From positions 186,001-250,000 of the forward strand of contig WOGZ01000013.1 of the NCBI GenBank assembly GCA_009733775.1: a stretch of 64,000 nucleotides of DNA. The letters run 5' to 3'. The DNA is from Alectoria sarmentosa. Taxonomy: Eukaryota > Ascomycota > Lecanoromycetes > Lecanorales > Parmeliaceae. The notes under the pieces were generated by a model. That model did no database searches. It saw nothing but the letters and a program-made list of their open reading frames with translations, and was not told where the DNA came from. Position numbers and translations under genes: made by a program. Positions 1-11,034 of the stretch are shown here, in pieces; positions within the stretch are counted from its first letter, which is position 1; each line of letters starts with the position of its first letter.

Positions 1-1641
1 GCTTGCGAAATTCTGCTTGCAGCTGACCCAGCATTTGCCTCGAAGTCTCGCATCCTCCCAATAACGTCCAAAAGCCCTTCCCAACGTTGCTAGTTCCATT
101 TTCTCACGAGGTTGCCTCAGCCACGAGCCTAGTTCTGACTCAGCCCATGGGCTTATCGCTTGAATATCTAAGTGTGAGATTCGCTGGGTGGCGATATTTG
201 CAGTGAGTTGTAAATCGCATGTGAGTGTCTGCTGAGGCGTTGACATATGCACGTCTTGTCGCTGTAGGAGACTGTTATCTTGTGCGAAAGGAAGTAGTAA
301 CGTGTCTGAGGTGGTGATTGTAAACGGTGCTGCAGTGGATTCTGGGTCCAAATCTTGAACCTGGTTTGCGCCTATATTTTTGGGGGAAGGGGACTTTGGC
401 TCTGGTGGACGGTGTTTCATCGAGAAGGGAAGAAATTTTGCAAGACGCTGCGAGATGGTGGATGGCTTGATAGTGGCTATTTTCCAATCAATCACTTCTG
501 GTTTCGCCTGACTGTGGTCAATGCTCTGCGCAGCTTGAATCTGTAGAATCTCATCCCGTAACTGCACAACCTTTGTGCCTCGCTGGACAATTTCCTTGTT
601 TCGCTTATTTATACCTTTCCCTTCCTTCCGTCCGTCCTGCTGCCATGAGGATACCAGTAATTGCCGCAGTATCTTGTCCTCAATGTCCTGAAGCTGCTTC
701 TCCAATTCACCCAGCCTGCTCCGAATTTCTAGTAAATGGGCTTCTTTCGGCGGAGGAGGTGGCTTGGGAGTGTTCGCTATGTAGCGTCTAGGTCCGAGGC
801 TGGCAACTAAGGACTCCCGGTTCTGATTTGGGTAGTCTGGAGGGACATCGGGATGTTTCAACGGTGAAGATTTTACGCTGGATCTCCTTTTTCTCCTCGA
901 TCTCCGGCTCGGGCTACTGAAGAGCAGACCTTTCGGCGTCTCCCGAGGAGGCTCTAGACCTAATTGTGAAGGCGTTGACGGCAGACTGGGCTCTCCGTCT
1001 TCTCCAATACCCATCCCGGAGAGAGGAAAATAAGGCCCACGTTGCGTTGGAGTAGACGTGGGTTGATGGTTTTGGCTATCGGGAACGAAAGTGATACCAG
1101 AGCCCCCAGTGTCTGCCTCTTCTTCAATAGGCTCCTGCTGTCCTCCGTTCGTATCATTGAACGCCGTTCTTGTGTCTCTTGCTTCTTCGTGTGGTAAGGC
1201 TTGAGGGCCCGGATCCATCACAAATTGGCCTTTGTTTGGCGATGCATTGCCTTCTCCGGGAGTTTTTGACCTTCGCCTTGGTGTCGCTCGTAGTCCCTGT
1301 TCCTTTTCCCCGCCATTGATCCCTGATTCCAGCTCTTTCAAAGGCGTTCCTACAACATGCCTTGCTGTTCCATTAATTCCATCTGCTACGACCGAACCTG
1401 GCTCAGAAGAACCATGAACTTTCTTGCTGACAGGCCTGGGCGGCTCGGCCGATTTAGCGCGAGGCAAAAGACTTGGATGGAAGCGCGCGAGGCTGGCTTT
1501 AGTTGGCGACGTGAAGGAAGATCTTCTCCTGCTTGTGCCGGCGCCATGTTGAGGCAAGTGCCCAAGATCTGTGTTCTCCGCCGTCACTGCGACGGAAGAT
1601 GAGGGCGACGTTCTTCGCCGCTTAGATGGAGACGCATCCAT
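1..1641 (-). CDS. Unidentified disordered/coiled-coil protein, C-terminus beyond left edge
   Basis: An uninterrupted reading frame of 547 codons runs from an ATG at 1641 (MDASPSKRRRTSPSSS) to the window edge with no stop and no need for an intron. The first 250 residues are low-complexity and basic, rich in S/T-P sites and K/R clusters (KRRR near residue 7, SRRKRRSS near 262), as in nuclear phosphoproteins. A short helical, heptad-like segment follows at about residues 305-340 (HLLEIRSRLGELEKQL), then another variable stretch, then a more ordered, W-containing end (DIQAISPWAESELGSW). I do not recognise the family; a chromatin or chromosome-segregation role would be a guess from composition only. 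It is divergent from the gene starting at 2010, sharing a 370-bp intergenic region. Confidence 0.7.
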   Translation of the reverse strand, partial: MDASPSKRRRTSPSSSVAVTAENTDLGHLPQHGAGTSRRRSSFTSPTKASLARFHPSLLPRAKSAEPPRPVSKKVHGSSEPGSVVADGINGTARHVVGTPLKELESGINGGEKEQGLRATPRRRSKTPGEGNASPNKGQFVMDPGPQALPHEEARDTRTAFNDTNGGQQEPIEEEADTGGSGITFVPDSQNHQPTSTPTQRGPYFPLSGMGIGEDGEPSLPSTPSQLGLEPPRETPKGLLFSSPSRRSRRKRRSSVKSSPLKHPDVPPDYPNQNRESLVASLGPRRYIANTPKPPPPPKEAHLLEIRSRLGELEKQLQDIEDKILRQLLVSSWQQDGRKEGKGINKRNKEIVQRGTKVVQLRDEILQIQAAQSIDHSQAKPEVIDWKIATIKPSTISQRLAKFLPFSMKHRPPEPKSPSPKNIGANQVQDLDPESTAAPFTITTSDTLLLPFAQDNSLLQRQDVHMSTPQQTLTCDLQLTANIATQRISHLDIQAISPWAESELGSWLRQPREKMELATLGRAFGRYWEDARLRGKCWVSCKQNFAS

Positions 1642-2009
1642 AGCCTAGGCTCGTTACACTTTGAGTTCTGGGGAGCTGAACAGGGTCAGCATATCTAACG
1701 AACATCTACTCGAGGGCAAGATCCTCAATGTCCGTCATATTAGCTCGTGCAGAAGCCCGCTCTGTGTGAGTGGGATACTTGGGGACGCGCCTTCGGCGCT
1801 TTCGGCGCCGTAGATCCTCGGTAGGGATATCCCAGCAGTATGCGCTAAAATCGGTTGCTAGGAGCCCTACGTGTGATTCGTGTAGGGTGCTGCAGCGTTC
1901 AACGTCCCTCTACTTCGTGTCCACCCTGTCCCCTATCTCCGGTCCCTTGAAATTCACCTCCACTTGTTGAAAGCACCAAGTAAGCCCGAGATACAAGAGT
2001 ATTTCCATC

Positions 2010-3025
2010 ATGCCCGCGGAACCCGAAGACTGGGTCTCTCAGTCCCGCAAAAAAGGGCCTTCCCCTCTCGGAACCTCCATCTTTGTCGGTCTTCGAGCAG
2101 CAGATGCCGTCCTTCGTACGTACATTTGGAGTTATTTTTCCTGTTTGGTGTTGAGATTGATTTACAAAACGTGTTTCGGAAGCAAAGCGACCTTTTCTAC
2201 TCCGAGACCTTTCTTGCACCTCAAATATCTATCCCGAAGAAGCAATGCTAACCCCGAAATGTGCGTAGAGTTTAGCATCCTGCAGCGCGGATGGGGCTCT
2301 CAAATTATCAAATCACTCGGAGGGACCGTTATTCCCTTCGCCACGCCCCGTGATCCAGCCCTTGCATACTTTGGGCTGGGCCCGTATCCTGCAATCATTT
2401 CAGCGCTCGCTCTTGGATCCAGCACGAAACATATAGCATATACTCTTGGCATCTCAGAGCAAGAGATGACGCCCAAACTTAGTTTGTTTATCGGGGCTTT
2501 CAATACTGTAGTCAATACGCTGAACACGATGCTCTCGATCTGGACCGTCACGAGCGCGGCGCCCCAGTTAGCCACGCAGTCAGCTTCGATCCAGGATGTG
2601 ATTGCGTCGAGTCCCACGTTGATGCTTGGGCTGGGTCTATATACTGTTGGTATCGTCACTGAGTTAGCGTCTGAGGTGGATAGGCAGAGATTCAAGCGCA
2701 AGCCTGAGAATAAGGGAAAGCCGTATGGTGGTGGACTGTGGGCCTGGGCTACGAACATCAACTATGGTGGATACACGCTTTGGAGGGCTGGGTACGCGAT
2801 ATCGGCTGCAGGGTTGCCGTGGGGGGCGGCTGTAGGAGCCTTCTTCTTCTATGACTTTGCTAGCAGGGCTATACCATCGCTGGATGGGTATTGTACCGAG
2901 AAGGTGTGTCTTTCTGTTCGTTAATTTTGACGGCCAGGTCGCTAATGGGAGTGCTACAGTACGGTGAACAGTGGACGGACATCAAGAAGCGTGTGCCTTA
3001 CAAGCTCCTACCCTTCATCTATTAG
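2010..3025 (+). CDS. DUF1295 / steroid 5-alpha-reductase-like membrane protein
   Basis: Three exons, 2010-2115, 2269-2903 and 2960-3025, give a 268-residue protein. Intron 1 (153 nt) has donor GTACGT and acceptor CGTAG; because its length is a multiple of three, the unspliced frame also stays open. Intron 2 is 56 nt. The product has several hydrophobic segments and ends YGEQWTDIKKRVPYKLLPFIY, the typical tail of the DUF1295/ICMT-like family, in which membrane enzymes reduce or methylate lipids. The GYTLWRAGYA region is also usual for fungal DUF1295 proteins. Location is probably the ER or another endomembrane; substrate unknown. The ATG at 2010 begins MPAEPEDWVSQSRKKGPSPLG, with no better upstream start. 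Confidence 0.88.
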
Positions 3026-3455
3026 GTAGGATGTAGGAGGCTAGACTTGGATGATGGCAATTGATGGAGACTTTCCCTTTGATTGTCCTTGTTCGAAGGT
3101 AATTGAGGATAGAGAAGTGGGCTCATGATGCGGAAGTACTTAACCGGCGTACTCTCGGCTCTTCTGATATATAGACTGCACAAAGCAACCCATCTTTGGC
3201 ATTGATCCTATAATTCAATGAATTTTAATCCCCACTGTTCGTCCCTCATCCTGGACTTTTTGTCTTAATGCCTTTCCCTTCCAAACCCTCTTGCATACGC
3301 AGCTTGTACTGGGCTTTCCGCCCTTGCTCTTGGTGCTGCATGCTCAGAGATCTTCCTAAACGCCTACGCTTGCATATTGGGGTATCATGAAACCACACCA
3401 CCAACTCCATGGAACGCCAAAGCTATACTAAAACAAGACCCCCATAATTTCCCCC
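3026..3455. other. Convergent intergenic region
   Basis: This 430-bp stretch lies between the 3' ends of the DUF1295 gene and the GCIP-domain gene. I see no reading frame with coding character and no repeat; it should hold the two 3' UTRs. Confidence 0.6.
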
Positions 3456-4541
3456 TCACCCTCTTCTTACCTCCTCCAACCGCGTCATCCACTTTCTCCC
3501 CCATGCACTGAATTCATCCTCACTCTCACTCCAGCCAACCAGTAACTCTTCCACGCATGTCTTCGAAATCTCCGCCAGTACTCCCAACCTGTCCCCCACT
3601 TCCTCTCCGTCACCAGCGTACAGAGCTCCAGCGATCTCGTCCGTTTCATCCGTGAATTGTTTGGTGTGTTCGACTAGCGCATCTAGACTCCTTATATACA
3701 ATGATATGGGAAGACCCTCGGCAGCGGTACTGCTGTTGATATTGGGGAATGTCAGGATCCGGCGTTTGAGGAGCGCAGGGTAAAGGACGCGGATGATGCG
3801 AAGCATAGTGAGGGTTCGTTTCCGAAGGGCAGCAATGGGCGAAAGGGACAGACCCTGGAGAGAAGACTCGAGAGGAGCATTAAGGCGCCGAGACGATGAA
3901 GTATTCCCTTTGTTGGAGGTCAAGGAGTCCGTGTCTGATTCAGAATCCTCGTCAGGATCCCACTCCTCCAGCTCCGCGATGGCGTCCTTCAGCAAGCCAT
4001 GGTGCTCCTCAACCCTGTTCGCTGCAAGCTTCGTAAGGCCCCCAGAACCCAAAGCGACCATCTTATCGCACTCTGCCCAAAGTACCCCCGTAGAAGCCAA
4101 AGTATCTCTGCCCCCCGTCTTTTCAATCCCATGCTCGTCCTGCGGTATCGATGCCAACAGGCTCAGCAACTCCATCATTATCCTCGAAAACGAGCTTTGG
4201 ACATATCGGTGCATGAGCTTTGTGTATTTCTCGGCAGGGCAGAGCTCGAGCGCGCTCATCATGGCTGGGAGGCAGCTGTTGGAGAGGGAGTTGAGGATGA
4301 AGGTAATTGCGGATGGCGTAAATGGCTTGTTGAGTATCAGGAGAGAAAGCTTGGTGGTCTGCGCTTTAAGGATCTGAGAGGCATCGGAGAGGAGGGCGAG
4401 AGGGTTGGGCGAATCTTCGATGGGTGGGTGCGTAGGCGTTGGGGATTGGAGAGCGCTTTGGAAGCGGTGGAGGAGGGTCTTGAGGTTTGAGATGGTAGTT
4501 TGTAGGGTTTCAAGGGCGTCTGTCTCTTTGAAAGGAGCCAT
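3456..4541 (-). CDS. GCIP (cyclin-D1-binding protein 1-like) domain protein
   Basis: A single intronless frame of 361 residues. The sequence is almost wholly helical: an N-terminal leucine-rich part (LQTTISNLKTLLHRFQSAL), a middle with CPAEKYTKLMHRYVQ, an acidic serine-rich linker at about 195-215 (DPDEDSESDTDSL), and a second helical half ending EDEFSAWGRKWMTRLEE. Length, layout and the CPAEKYTKLM region fit the fungal members of the Grap2/cyclin-D-interacting (GCIP, CCNDBP1-like) family, whose fungal role is poorly known. It is divergent from ARP6 with a shared 256-bp promoter region. The start is the ATG at 4541; an overlapping frame at 4337-4651 on the same strand is a shadow. Confidence 0.82.
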   Translation of the reverse strand: MAPFKETDALETLQTTISNLKTLLHRFQSALQSPTPTHPPIEDSPNPLALLSDASQILKAQTTKLSLLILNKPFTPSAITFILNSLSNSCLPAMMSALELCPAEKYTKLMHRYVQSSFSRIMMELLSLLASIPQDEHGIEKTGGRDTLASTGVLWAECDKMVALGSGGLTKLAANRVEEHHGLLKDAIAELEEWDPDEDSESDTDSLTSNKGNTSSSRRLNAPLESSLQGLSLSPIAALRKRTLTMLRIIRVLYPALLKRRILTFPNINSSTAAEGLPISLYIRSLDALVEHTKQFTDETDEIAGALYAGDGEEVGDRLGVLAEISKTCVEELLVGWSESEDEFSAWGRKWMTRLEEVRRG

Positions 4542-4797
4542 TTTGTAAATATCAACGTGGCGCTGAGATCCAAAAAACAGTTTGAAGTCGAAAACCCTAT
4601 TTCGAAAGAGGGATAAGTTGATGATTGAGGACTAGCGTTGGTGGGAGACATTTACTAGTGTCTCTTGGGGGGTGTTCTCGCTTCGCAATCAAACCTCGCC
4701 ATCAAAGCTGGATGTTTACGTGAAGAATGTATGAAAAACCAATGGCCTAAATGGAAGGAGCGTAAGGGCAAGACATAGGGATCTCATACTCATCATC
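4542..4797. promoter_or_regulatory. Shared divergent promoter, GCIP-domain gene / ARP6
   Basis: The 256 bp between two outward-facing start codons must hold both core promoters. I see no clear TATA box. The ARP6 start sits in a CATCATCATG run. Confidence 0.5.
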
Positions 4798-6356
4798 ATG
4801 GCTCCACGTCAAGCCAAGCCAGCAGAGCGTGTGCTACCGAACCAGACCTTGATCATCGACAATGGAGCTCATACTGTAAAGGCCGGCTTCGCTACATCAC
4901 AACCAAGTCTAGACGACTGTCAGGTCATCCCAAATTGTCTCGCAAAGGACCGAGGGAAACACGTATGGATCGGAGCGCAATTGGAGAAATGCAATGACTT
5001 TGGCGAAATTGCCTTTCGTAGGCCCGTCGAGAAGGGCTTTCTTGTCAATTGGGAGGCTGAGAAAGCCATCTGGGATAATACATTCTTTGAGAAAAATGCC
5101 AAGCTGGTGGTAAGTGTTTGCTACTCTTACTACTAGTACAATGTGCTGAGTGGTAAAAAGTGTGACTCTCAAAACACAAATCTCATTCTCACAGAAGCGC
5201 CTAATACGCCAACACCCCTCCAAACAAATTGTGATCAGGTCATCTTCGAAGAATATGAGTTCGCCTCGTACAGTAGATACCCTGGTTCGTAGTACCAGCA
5301 CCACCCGCGTAAGAAATGTCAGACTGACGTTGAGGTAGGTCCATCTCTGAACGCATATCATGACATCCAAAATCTGTTCGGAAAGTCTCCTCGGGAAAAC
5401 CATCTTGCTGCTCTCCCTGCCGAGTGTCTGCTTGTCATAGACTCTGGCTACTCTCATTCTACCGTGACCCCTCTTTTCAATGGCCGACCGATACAGCAAG
5501 CCGTCCGCCGTCTCGACGTTGGGGGAAAGTTCTTGACGAATTACCTGAAGGAACTCATCTCGATCCGCCATTATAATATGCTTGATGAGACCTATGTAAT
5601 GAATGAAATCAAGGAAGCGGTCTGCTACGTTGGCGAGGATTTCGGACGTGATCTTGAGAGGACCTGGAAGGGAACTTCTGCTAGCCGGAAGAAACCTTTG
5701 CCTGATGAGCAGGATATCGTTGTGGACTACGTGCTTCCAGATTATAACGCGCACAAGCATGGCTTCATGCGTGCTCACGATCCTTCCCTGACTGCGAAGA
5801 TGAGAAAGATGGGATCCATGAGCGGAGCAGGCGATGTCGTCGAAGATTACATGACTCTTGGGAATGAGAGGTTCACGGTACCAGAGCTATTATTCAATCC
5901 GGGAGACGTGGGTATGAAGCAGGAGGGGCTGCCAGCTACCGTCTTGCAGAGTCTATCTGGTCTGCCGCCAGGACTCTGGCCAGCTATGTTGGCGAACATC
6001 CTTGTTGTGGGTGGCAACTCGAGGATTGAGGGATTCATGTCAAGGCTGTAAGTGCTTCCGGGGCATCGTGCCTTTGCGGCTGCTAATATGGCGGATAGCA
6101 AGACGGAGATTCGGCAGCTTGCGCCTTCAGAGTGTGTAGTTCGTATTGCAAGAGCTCCTGAGTAAGTTGGACCTGAGTTTCGACCCAGTGGCTGCTGCTG
6201 ACATTTTGTAGTCCTATCAAGTCAACCTGGCTTGGTGGTGCTTACCTTGCGGCGAACCCTGTCGCGTTGAAAGCAGTCCAGGTCACTAGAGAGGAGTACA
6301 ACGAAAACGGAAGTGTCTGGCTCGGAAAAGTCTTTTCGGGAGCTGTGAGACGGTAG
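4798..6356 (+). CDS. ARP6: Actin-related protein 6 (SWR1 complex subunit)
   Basis: Five exons (4798-5109, 5161-5284, 5339-6047, 6099-6161, 6212-6356) give 450 residues, the usual ARP6 length. Actin-fold landmarks are clear: the N-terminal phosphate loop (LIIDNGAHTVKAGF), the second phosphate loop (LLVIDSGYSHSTVTP), the adenosine motif (ILVVGGNSRIEGF) and the C-terminal STWLGGAYLAANP. ARP6-specific blocks include NCDQVIFEEYEFASY and KEAVCYVGEDFGRDL. ARP6 is a nuclear subunit of the SWR1 remodeller that exchanges H2A for H2A.Z. All introns are 50-54 nt with good sites and the frame is kept across all four. This is the most secure call in the left part of the window. Confidence 0.97.
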
Positions 6357-6765
6357 CAGATATAGGGCGGTATATCCAAGCATGGCAGGTCGGCGCTCTT
6401 GGTTCAGCAGTCTTAGACCAATTGATCTGCGCACTGACATGTCTGGAGACTGGAATCCACGTTATGATGTTTCACTTGAAGATGAACCCATGAATCATTG
6501 TAAGCCAAAAAGCTCCAAGCCTTTGTCTACGAGAAATCAGAAAGCCGGTAAGCCGGTCTCGCGCCAAGTCTTGCTGAAACGGGAACTAGCGATCAACACC
6601 CAGCATCTTCCACACTTCTCCTTCTTAGACCTTTCTCTTCCTCCACAACTCTTCCCTTCTTCAACCTCTATTCAGACAAACTGATGATCCATTGACCGTC
6701 CCGCTAGCTTCGCTTACTACATCCCCACGCATTTGACCCCTTCACGTACCAAACACCCAAGCATT

Positions 6766-8155
6766 ATGTGCTCAGAGTGCGGAGAGGATCATGAACCGAT
6801 CTGTGACTACTGTGGTGACAGCTGCTTTGGCGGATGCGACGATCCGGATGTCTGCCGCAGCTGCTGGTTTGACAACTCCGTCCTTTGGGAGCATGGGTTT
6901 GACGATTTCGACGGCGAGTTGCTAGACGGATGCATGGAGGAGGATTGTGCTTGTAATTGCCATGACGACCTTTGGGAAGACCTCGGGTACCGGCTTGAGG
7001 CTGGTGTTCTGAAGTCTGTTGAGGAGCATGGCTTCCCATATGAGCGTGAAGGCGTATTTCCATTCCTCGAGCTGCCGGGCGAGATTCGCGAGAAAATTTA
7101 TGGCTTTTCATTTCTGCAAAATGGCAAGCAACGCAAATCTGCCAGCCACCGCGGTTCGATCCATACCACCTTACTTGGTACCTGTCGTCAGATCTACAAC
7201 GAAGCACGACACCTTCCGCTTGCACTCAACAAGCTCTGCTTCGGCTCTCCACTCTTCGCGCACGACTTCCTAGGCTTTCTACTCGCGCCAACGCAACGAT
7301 ATCTAGTGACCGGCATGCACATCGAATTTCACATGAGGGAATTTTCAAATTCAAGCTGGCAGCTCCTTATGCGAGAGCTGATTAAGCTGCCTATCAACCA
7401 TCTATGCCTGACCATCAAAGGAGGAATTCCCAAGGAACAGGTGTCGGGCCATACTTGTTTGACCAATCGCTTCAAAGTGTTGAAGGGGCTCAAGACGTTC
7501 AACCTCATTCTAACCTCCGCCTACATCAAAGACCAGGATAAGAAGGACATCCAGGAAGAGATGAGGGAGAAGCTGATCAAAGACTACGCACGTCCGAAAG
7601 AGCTTAAGAAGTCCAAAACCAAGCGTGCTGCCTCGGCTGAGGTCGTGGCGGGATCTAGGAAGGCTACCAAGAAAAGCAAGAAAGCCAACACTTCGGTAAG
7701 CCTTGAAACGCCTGAGCGACTCCTTCCCGACACTGGACTTACATTGCTAGATAAAACACCAGACCAAGATCGTTGCTACACCCAAGTCCGGTCGTCTCAG
7801 TCTAAAGTCCCAGAAACTGGAGCGTGATGCGGCCAAAGCAGCAAAGGACCGAGCAAAGCAAGCTTTACTTGGTCATTACAACCAACTGAAGCAATATGCA
7901 ACGTCTCTAGACTGCGACGTCGCTCCAGTCAAGATCCGTCTCGAGCAAGCCCGCGAGGCCGCGGAAGCCATCGACGAGACGAGGTTCGAAAAGTTAGCTC
8001 ATGGGATCTTCTTGACTCTGGAGGAGCGATACAACACGATCGCCGCCGCTCGCGAGGACGTGCCTGCCTTTCGCACGCCATTTCCCTCCCCCGATCCCTC
8101 ATCTTCGCCAGAGTGGTCATCGTCTTCCGACGGCCAAGAGCAGCTATCAATGTAG
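6766..8155 (+). CDS. Cysteine-rich, F-box-like fungal protein
   Basis: Two exons, 6766-7695 and 7763-8155, give about 440 residues. The first 60 residues are cysteine-rich (MCSECGEDHEPICDYCGDSC) and may bind zinc. At about residues 100-118 is FPFLELPGEIREKIYGF, the start of the F-box-like/2EXR-type module common in filamentous fungi, followed by the usual TCRQIYNEA helix. The C-terminal third is lysine-rich and helical (KKSKTKRAASAEV, then RDAAKAAKDRAKQAL). The frame shifts at the 67-nt intron; an in-frame alternative acceptor at 7750 would add four residues. The first ATG is at 6766; the frame is open further upstream but without an ATG. A ubiquitin-ligase adaptor role is possible but unproven. 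Confidence 0.72.
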
Positions 8156-9373
8156 ATCTCTGTCTCGCTTCAAGTTGTTCGTGATTGAACAAGCGTACGT
8201 GCTGATTTAATGTTTCCTGTTGAAGCTGGCTGATTCTGAACATAGTCCCATGACCATCCAGTATCTCGCTACACCAACCCACTTCTTCGATCCAGCCGCA
8301 AGATATTCCCATCAATAGCTATGACATACTACATCTGAGCTTTCTTGTTTGCTTCGAATTACATTGTATCATTACCTCAATGTGCTACAACAGAAGGTGA
8401 TGGCTTACTATGATGAGAGATAAGACCTGTTGTGGTAGTCGACCAGCATTTTCACTCATATTTTGCTCAAGCTTGCTGCCCAAGGTAGTCCTATCGAGAA
8501 AGCTCTCCTACCATTCCGCTTCATGTATGCTTAGCTTGACAGAACCATAACAGATACTCTACCAAAAGGCCAATCCCACTAATGCTTTGTGTTGTTGGAA
8601 CCGATCGTTCACAATTTAGCAACAGAAGACAACAAATCCGGTTACCACCCCCCTAAGTCTCTGCTGTTGAGCGTTTCCTGCAATCGGATCTCTGTTAGAG
8701 GCCCTGCCACGTTGCTCTAAATCCCGAATACTACCCAAAATCTCTTAAGACCCTTACCACGTGTATTCAGATACTTTGGGCTTGTGCTTCTAATTGGTTG
8801 TCTAAAAAAATTGGGCGGCTAGAATTGTGCAGGATAATTAGGGGCTGCGCTTAAGTTGGTCGCTCTGCTCAAGCCTGGAAGTACACTATCGGTCGTCAAT
8901 CTTGGAAATCCCCCTTGTGCTGCAGCAACTGTTTGAGATCGACAAGTATGGTTTGTCGACTTTTTGGATGGCCCGTAGGTTTCGTAGCTTTGATGTTCTT
9001 AAAAGGGAACTGGTGGTTCATGCTCGTTAAGCGCTATGGTGAGACATCGTTTAAGGCTGCATTCTTCACCGCTCCTGCCTGCACTCTTATTGTCTTGCTT
9101 ACATGTTGCATACATCGAAGCTGACGCACCGTCATGAACAACATGCTACAAAGATCTCTGGGTCACCACATCCCAATCAGGGGACCCCGCTTGTTCAGTA
9201 TCCTGGGGGCCGCTCCACGAATCTCACACTATCATCCAGCGCCTCGTGGAACAATCAATCGGCTTTCTCCTCTCAACTTTTCCTCAGCATGTTTCGCACG
9301 AACGAGACGGCTCCAAGCCTTCAAAACCCAGACCGCCTCCCGCCCACCTACTTTCTGAGCGCTCCCTCGTCAA
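8156..9373. other. Intergenic region without a supported gene
   Basis: About 1.2 kb. Only short frames without coding character are present on either strand, and I see no repeat or RNA gene. Confidence 0.5.
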
Positions 9374-9898
9374 ATGAACACCATGCCTCATTATCATCGC
9401 CGAAGCGTCCTCGGCCGGATCTTCGACAGCATGATGGACCACCCGTTCGCTTGGCTCTGCATAACCCTTGCCGCGGTTGTAGCTATAGAACGGTCTTATA
9501 AATTCTACAAGAGGAAAATGATGGTCTATACTGCAACGTCCTATGTCCGCAGCAGATGGGAGGGGTGGAAAGCGAGGCGGAGGGAGAAGATGGAGAGACG
9601 CGAGAAAGCTGCGGAGGAGAAGGGGCGTGGGAAGGGGGGGAGGAAATGGCGAGATTACTTTGGAAGTCGAAGGATTGGGAGAAGAAGGGAGATGAGAGGG
9701 AGGCGGGGAGATCGAAGACGGGGGGTGGGAGAAAGGATGGATAGTTGGCTGATACGTCCGGCCACTGGTTCTTCGTCTATTCAAGTGTTTGGTTTTCCCA
9801 ACGACTTGGGCAAGTCGTGGAAACGTCTCCTCTCAGTCTTCAAACACAAATGCCACTCCAATTCGACACCACCACGAGACTCGGACTGCATCCCCTAA
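9374..9898 (+). CDS. Small one-TM basic protein (hypothetical)
   Basis: A 174-residue frame starting MNTMPHYHRRSVLG. One hydrophobic helix at about residues 25-42 (PFAWLCITLAAVVAIE) is followed by a long, very basic arginine/lysine/glutamate stretch (RWEGWKARRREKMERREKA). The antisense strand is open too, which is common in such purine-rich DNA, so the coding status is uncertain. If real it would be a membrane-anchored protein with a basic tail. No family recognised. Confidence 0.33.
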   Translation: MNTMPHYHRRSVLGRIFDSMMDHPFAWLCITLAAVVAIERSYKFYKRKMMVYTATSYVRSRWEGWKARRREKMERREKAAEEKGRGKGGRKWRDYFGSRRIGRRREMRGRRGDRRRGVGERMDSWLIRPATGSSSIQVFGFPNDLGKSWKRLLSVFKHKCHSNSTPPRDSDCIP

Positions 9899-10506
9899 AA
9901 TTGATAACAATCACATCGTTTCGGAGCCACAGTATAACACATCTGCTATTCTGATACTCGGAGGACTTACTTTTACTGGACTTTACTTGCGAATGTCCAT
10001 CCTTGTTTCATCATCACGTTCTACACAATTTTCTTTAAAAACGCCTAAAACCAGACTGCCACAGGCTCAGATTCCGTGCTTGTCAACAACACAAACACGA
10101 TATCAAAAGAGCTTCCCTGAAATGGATTAGTATGAATGATCGAAAGATTTTGACGTTCCAACTTTTCGCATTCGAACAATCCCAAGTCTCCCGTCTTGAT
10201 TCCTGATGGCTCGTCCTCCAATTCCCGTAATTTGGAACCCGTGCTTGGATCAGAACAGAAGTCGAATCTGTCCGAAGTGATTTTTAGATGTGGTCGGCTA
10301 GTCTTGGGATTTTTTTGGATGAAAAAGTATGTGGAATGGAACCATAAAACACTGCGATTTTATCTTTTTTTTTTCTTCCGCTGTCAAGGGTTGAATAGTC
10401 CTTTTCACTTCTGGATAATAAAAGCAAAGCGGGATTCCGCCCATCCCTCAAAAACACCATCTCTCCCAGCCCCAACCCCACATCTCCCGTCCGATCCTTC
10501 GCACCT
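9899..10506. other. Intergenic region, nothing recognised
   Basis: Six hundred bases of AT-rich sequence with poly-T runs (for example near 10362) and no convincing gene. Confidence 0.5.
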
Positions 10507-11034
10507 CTAGTCCAACCCCTTGAACCTTCGCCGTCCCCTTTTTCCATTTTCCTCACCAGCCGCCGAACCCTCCCCTCCATCGCGCCCGAACCTCCAGCCC
10601 TTGAATCTACCCAGCCAAGTCCCGATATTCATCTTCGACGTGGACTCTTGACGCGCCAAATACGTCGGCCAGACCGTAAGAATCATGGCGACGAGTGCAG
10701 CCCATGCACCGATTTTGTTCGGGTGGAGCCACGAAGCTGCATTCTTCCGAAATGGCCTCCGGAAGCGAAACGTCCTGGGCCATTGGGCCTTGAGGGTGGC
10801 CGTTCTGGGTTTAGGACGCGGGGAGTAGAATGCGTGTGCGGAAATCGTGGGGATGAATGGCGGTGCTGGGGTGGATGAAAGAGCGGCGGATGAGTGGGCG
10901 CAGAGAGACGATGAGCGAGCTGGCAAGCCAAGTGGTTGGCACGATTGTTGGGTATTGGGGGCGATGGTCGCCGTAGACAGTGGTAGAGCAGAGTGCTTTT
11001 GGGTATTTTGAGGTGGGGGAGCAGAGGGAGACAT
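10507..11034 (-). CDS. Small one-TM protein (hypothetical)
   Basis: A 175-residue frame starting MSPSAPPPQNTQKH. The N-terminal 95 residues are S/T/P/A-rich, like an organelle presequence or a disordered tail. A single hydrophobic helix lies at about 108-126 (IGAWAALVAMILTVWPTYLA), then a short basic G/R-rich end (GKRGRRRFKGLD). A mitochondrial inner-membrane or endomembrane location is possible. No homologue recognised; no intron needed. Confidence 0.4.
   Translation of the reverse strand: MSPSAPPPQNTQKHSALPLSTATIAPNTQQSCQPLGLPARSSSLCAHSSAALSSTPAPPFIPTISAHAFYSPRPKPRTATLKAQWPRTFRFRRPFRKNAASWLHPNKIGAWAALVAMILTVWPTYLARQESTSKMNIGTWLGRFKGWRFGRDGGEGSAAGEENGKRGRRRFKGLD

Noticed and set aside
9284..9784. 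166-codon proline-rich frame on the minus strand
   Set aside because: It is the antisense of a purine-rich stretch (arginine/glutamate repeats on the plus strand); the plus-strand frame with a TM helix is the better, still weak, candidate.
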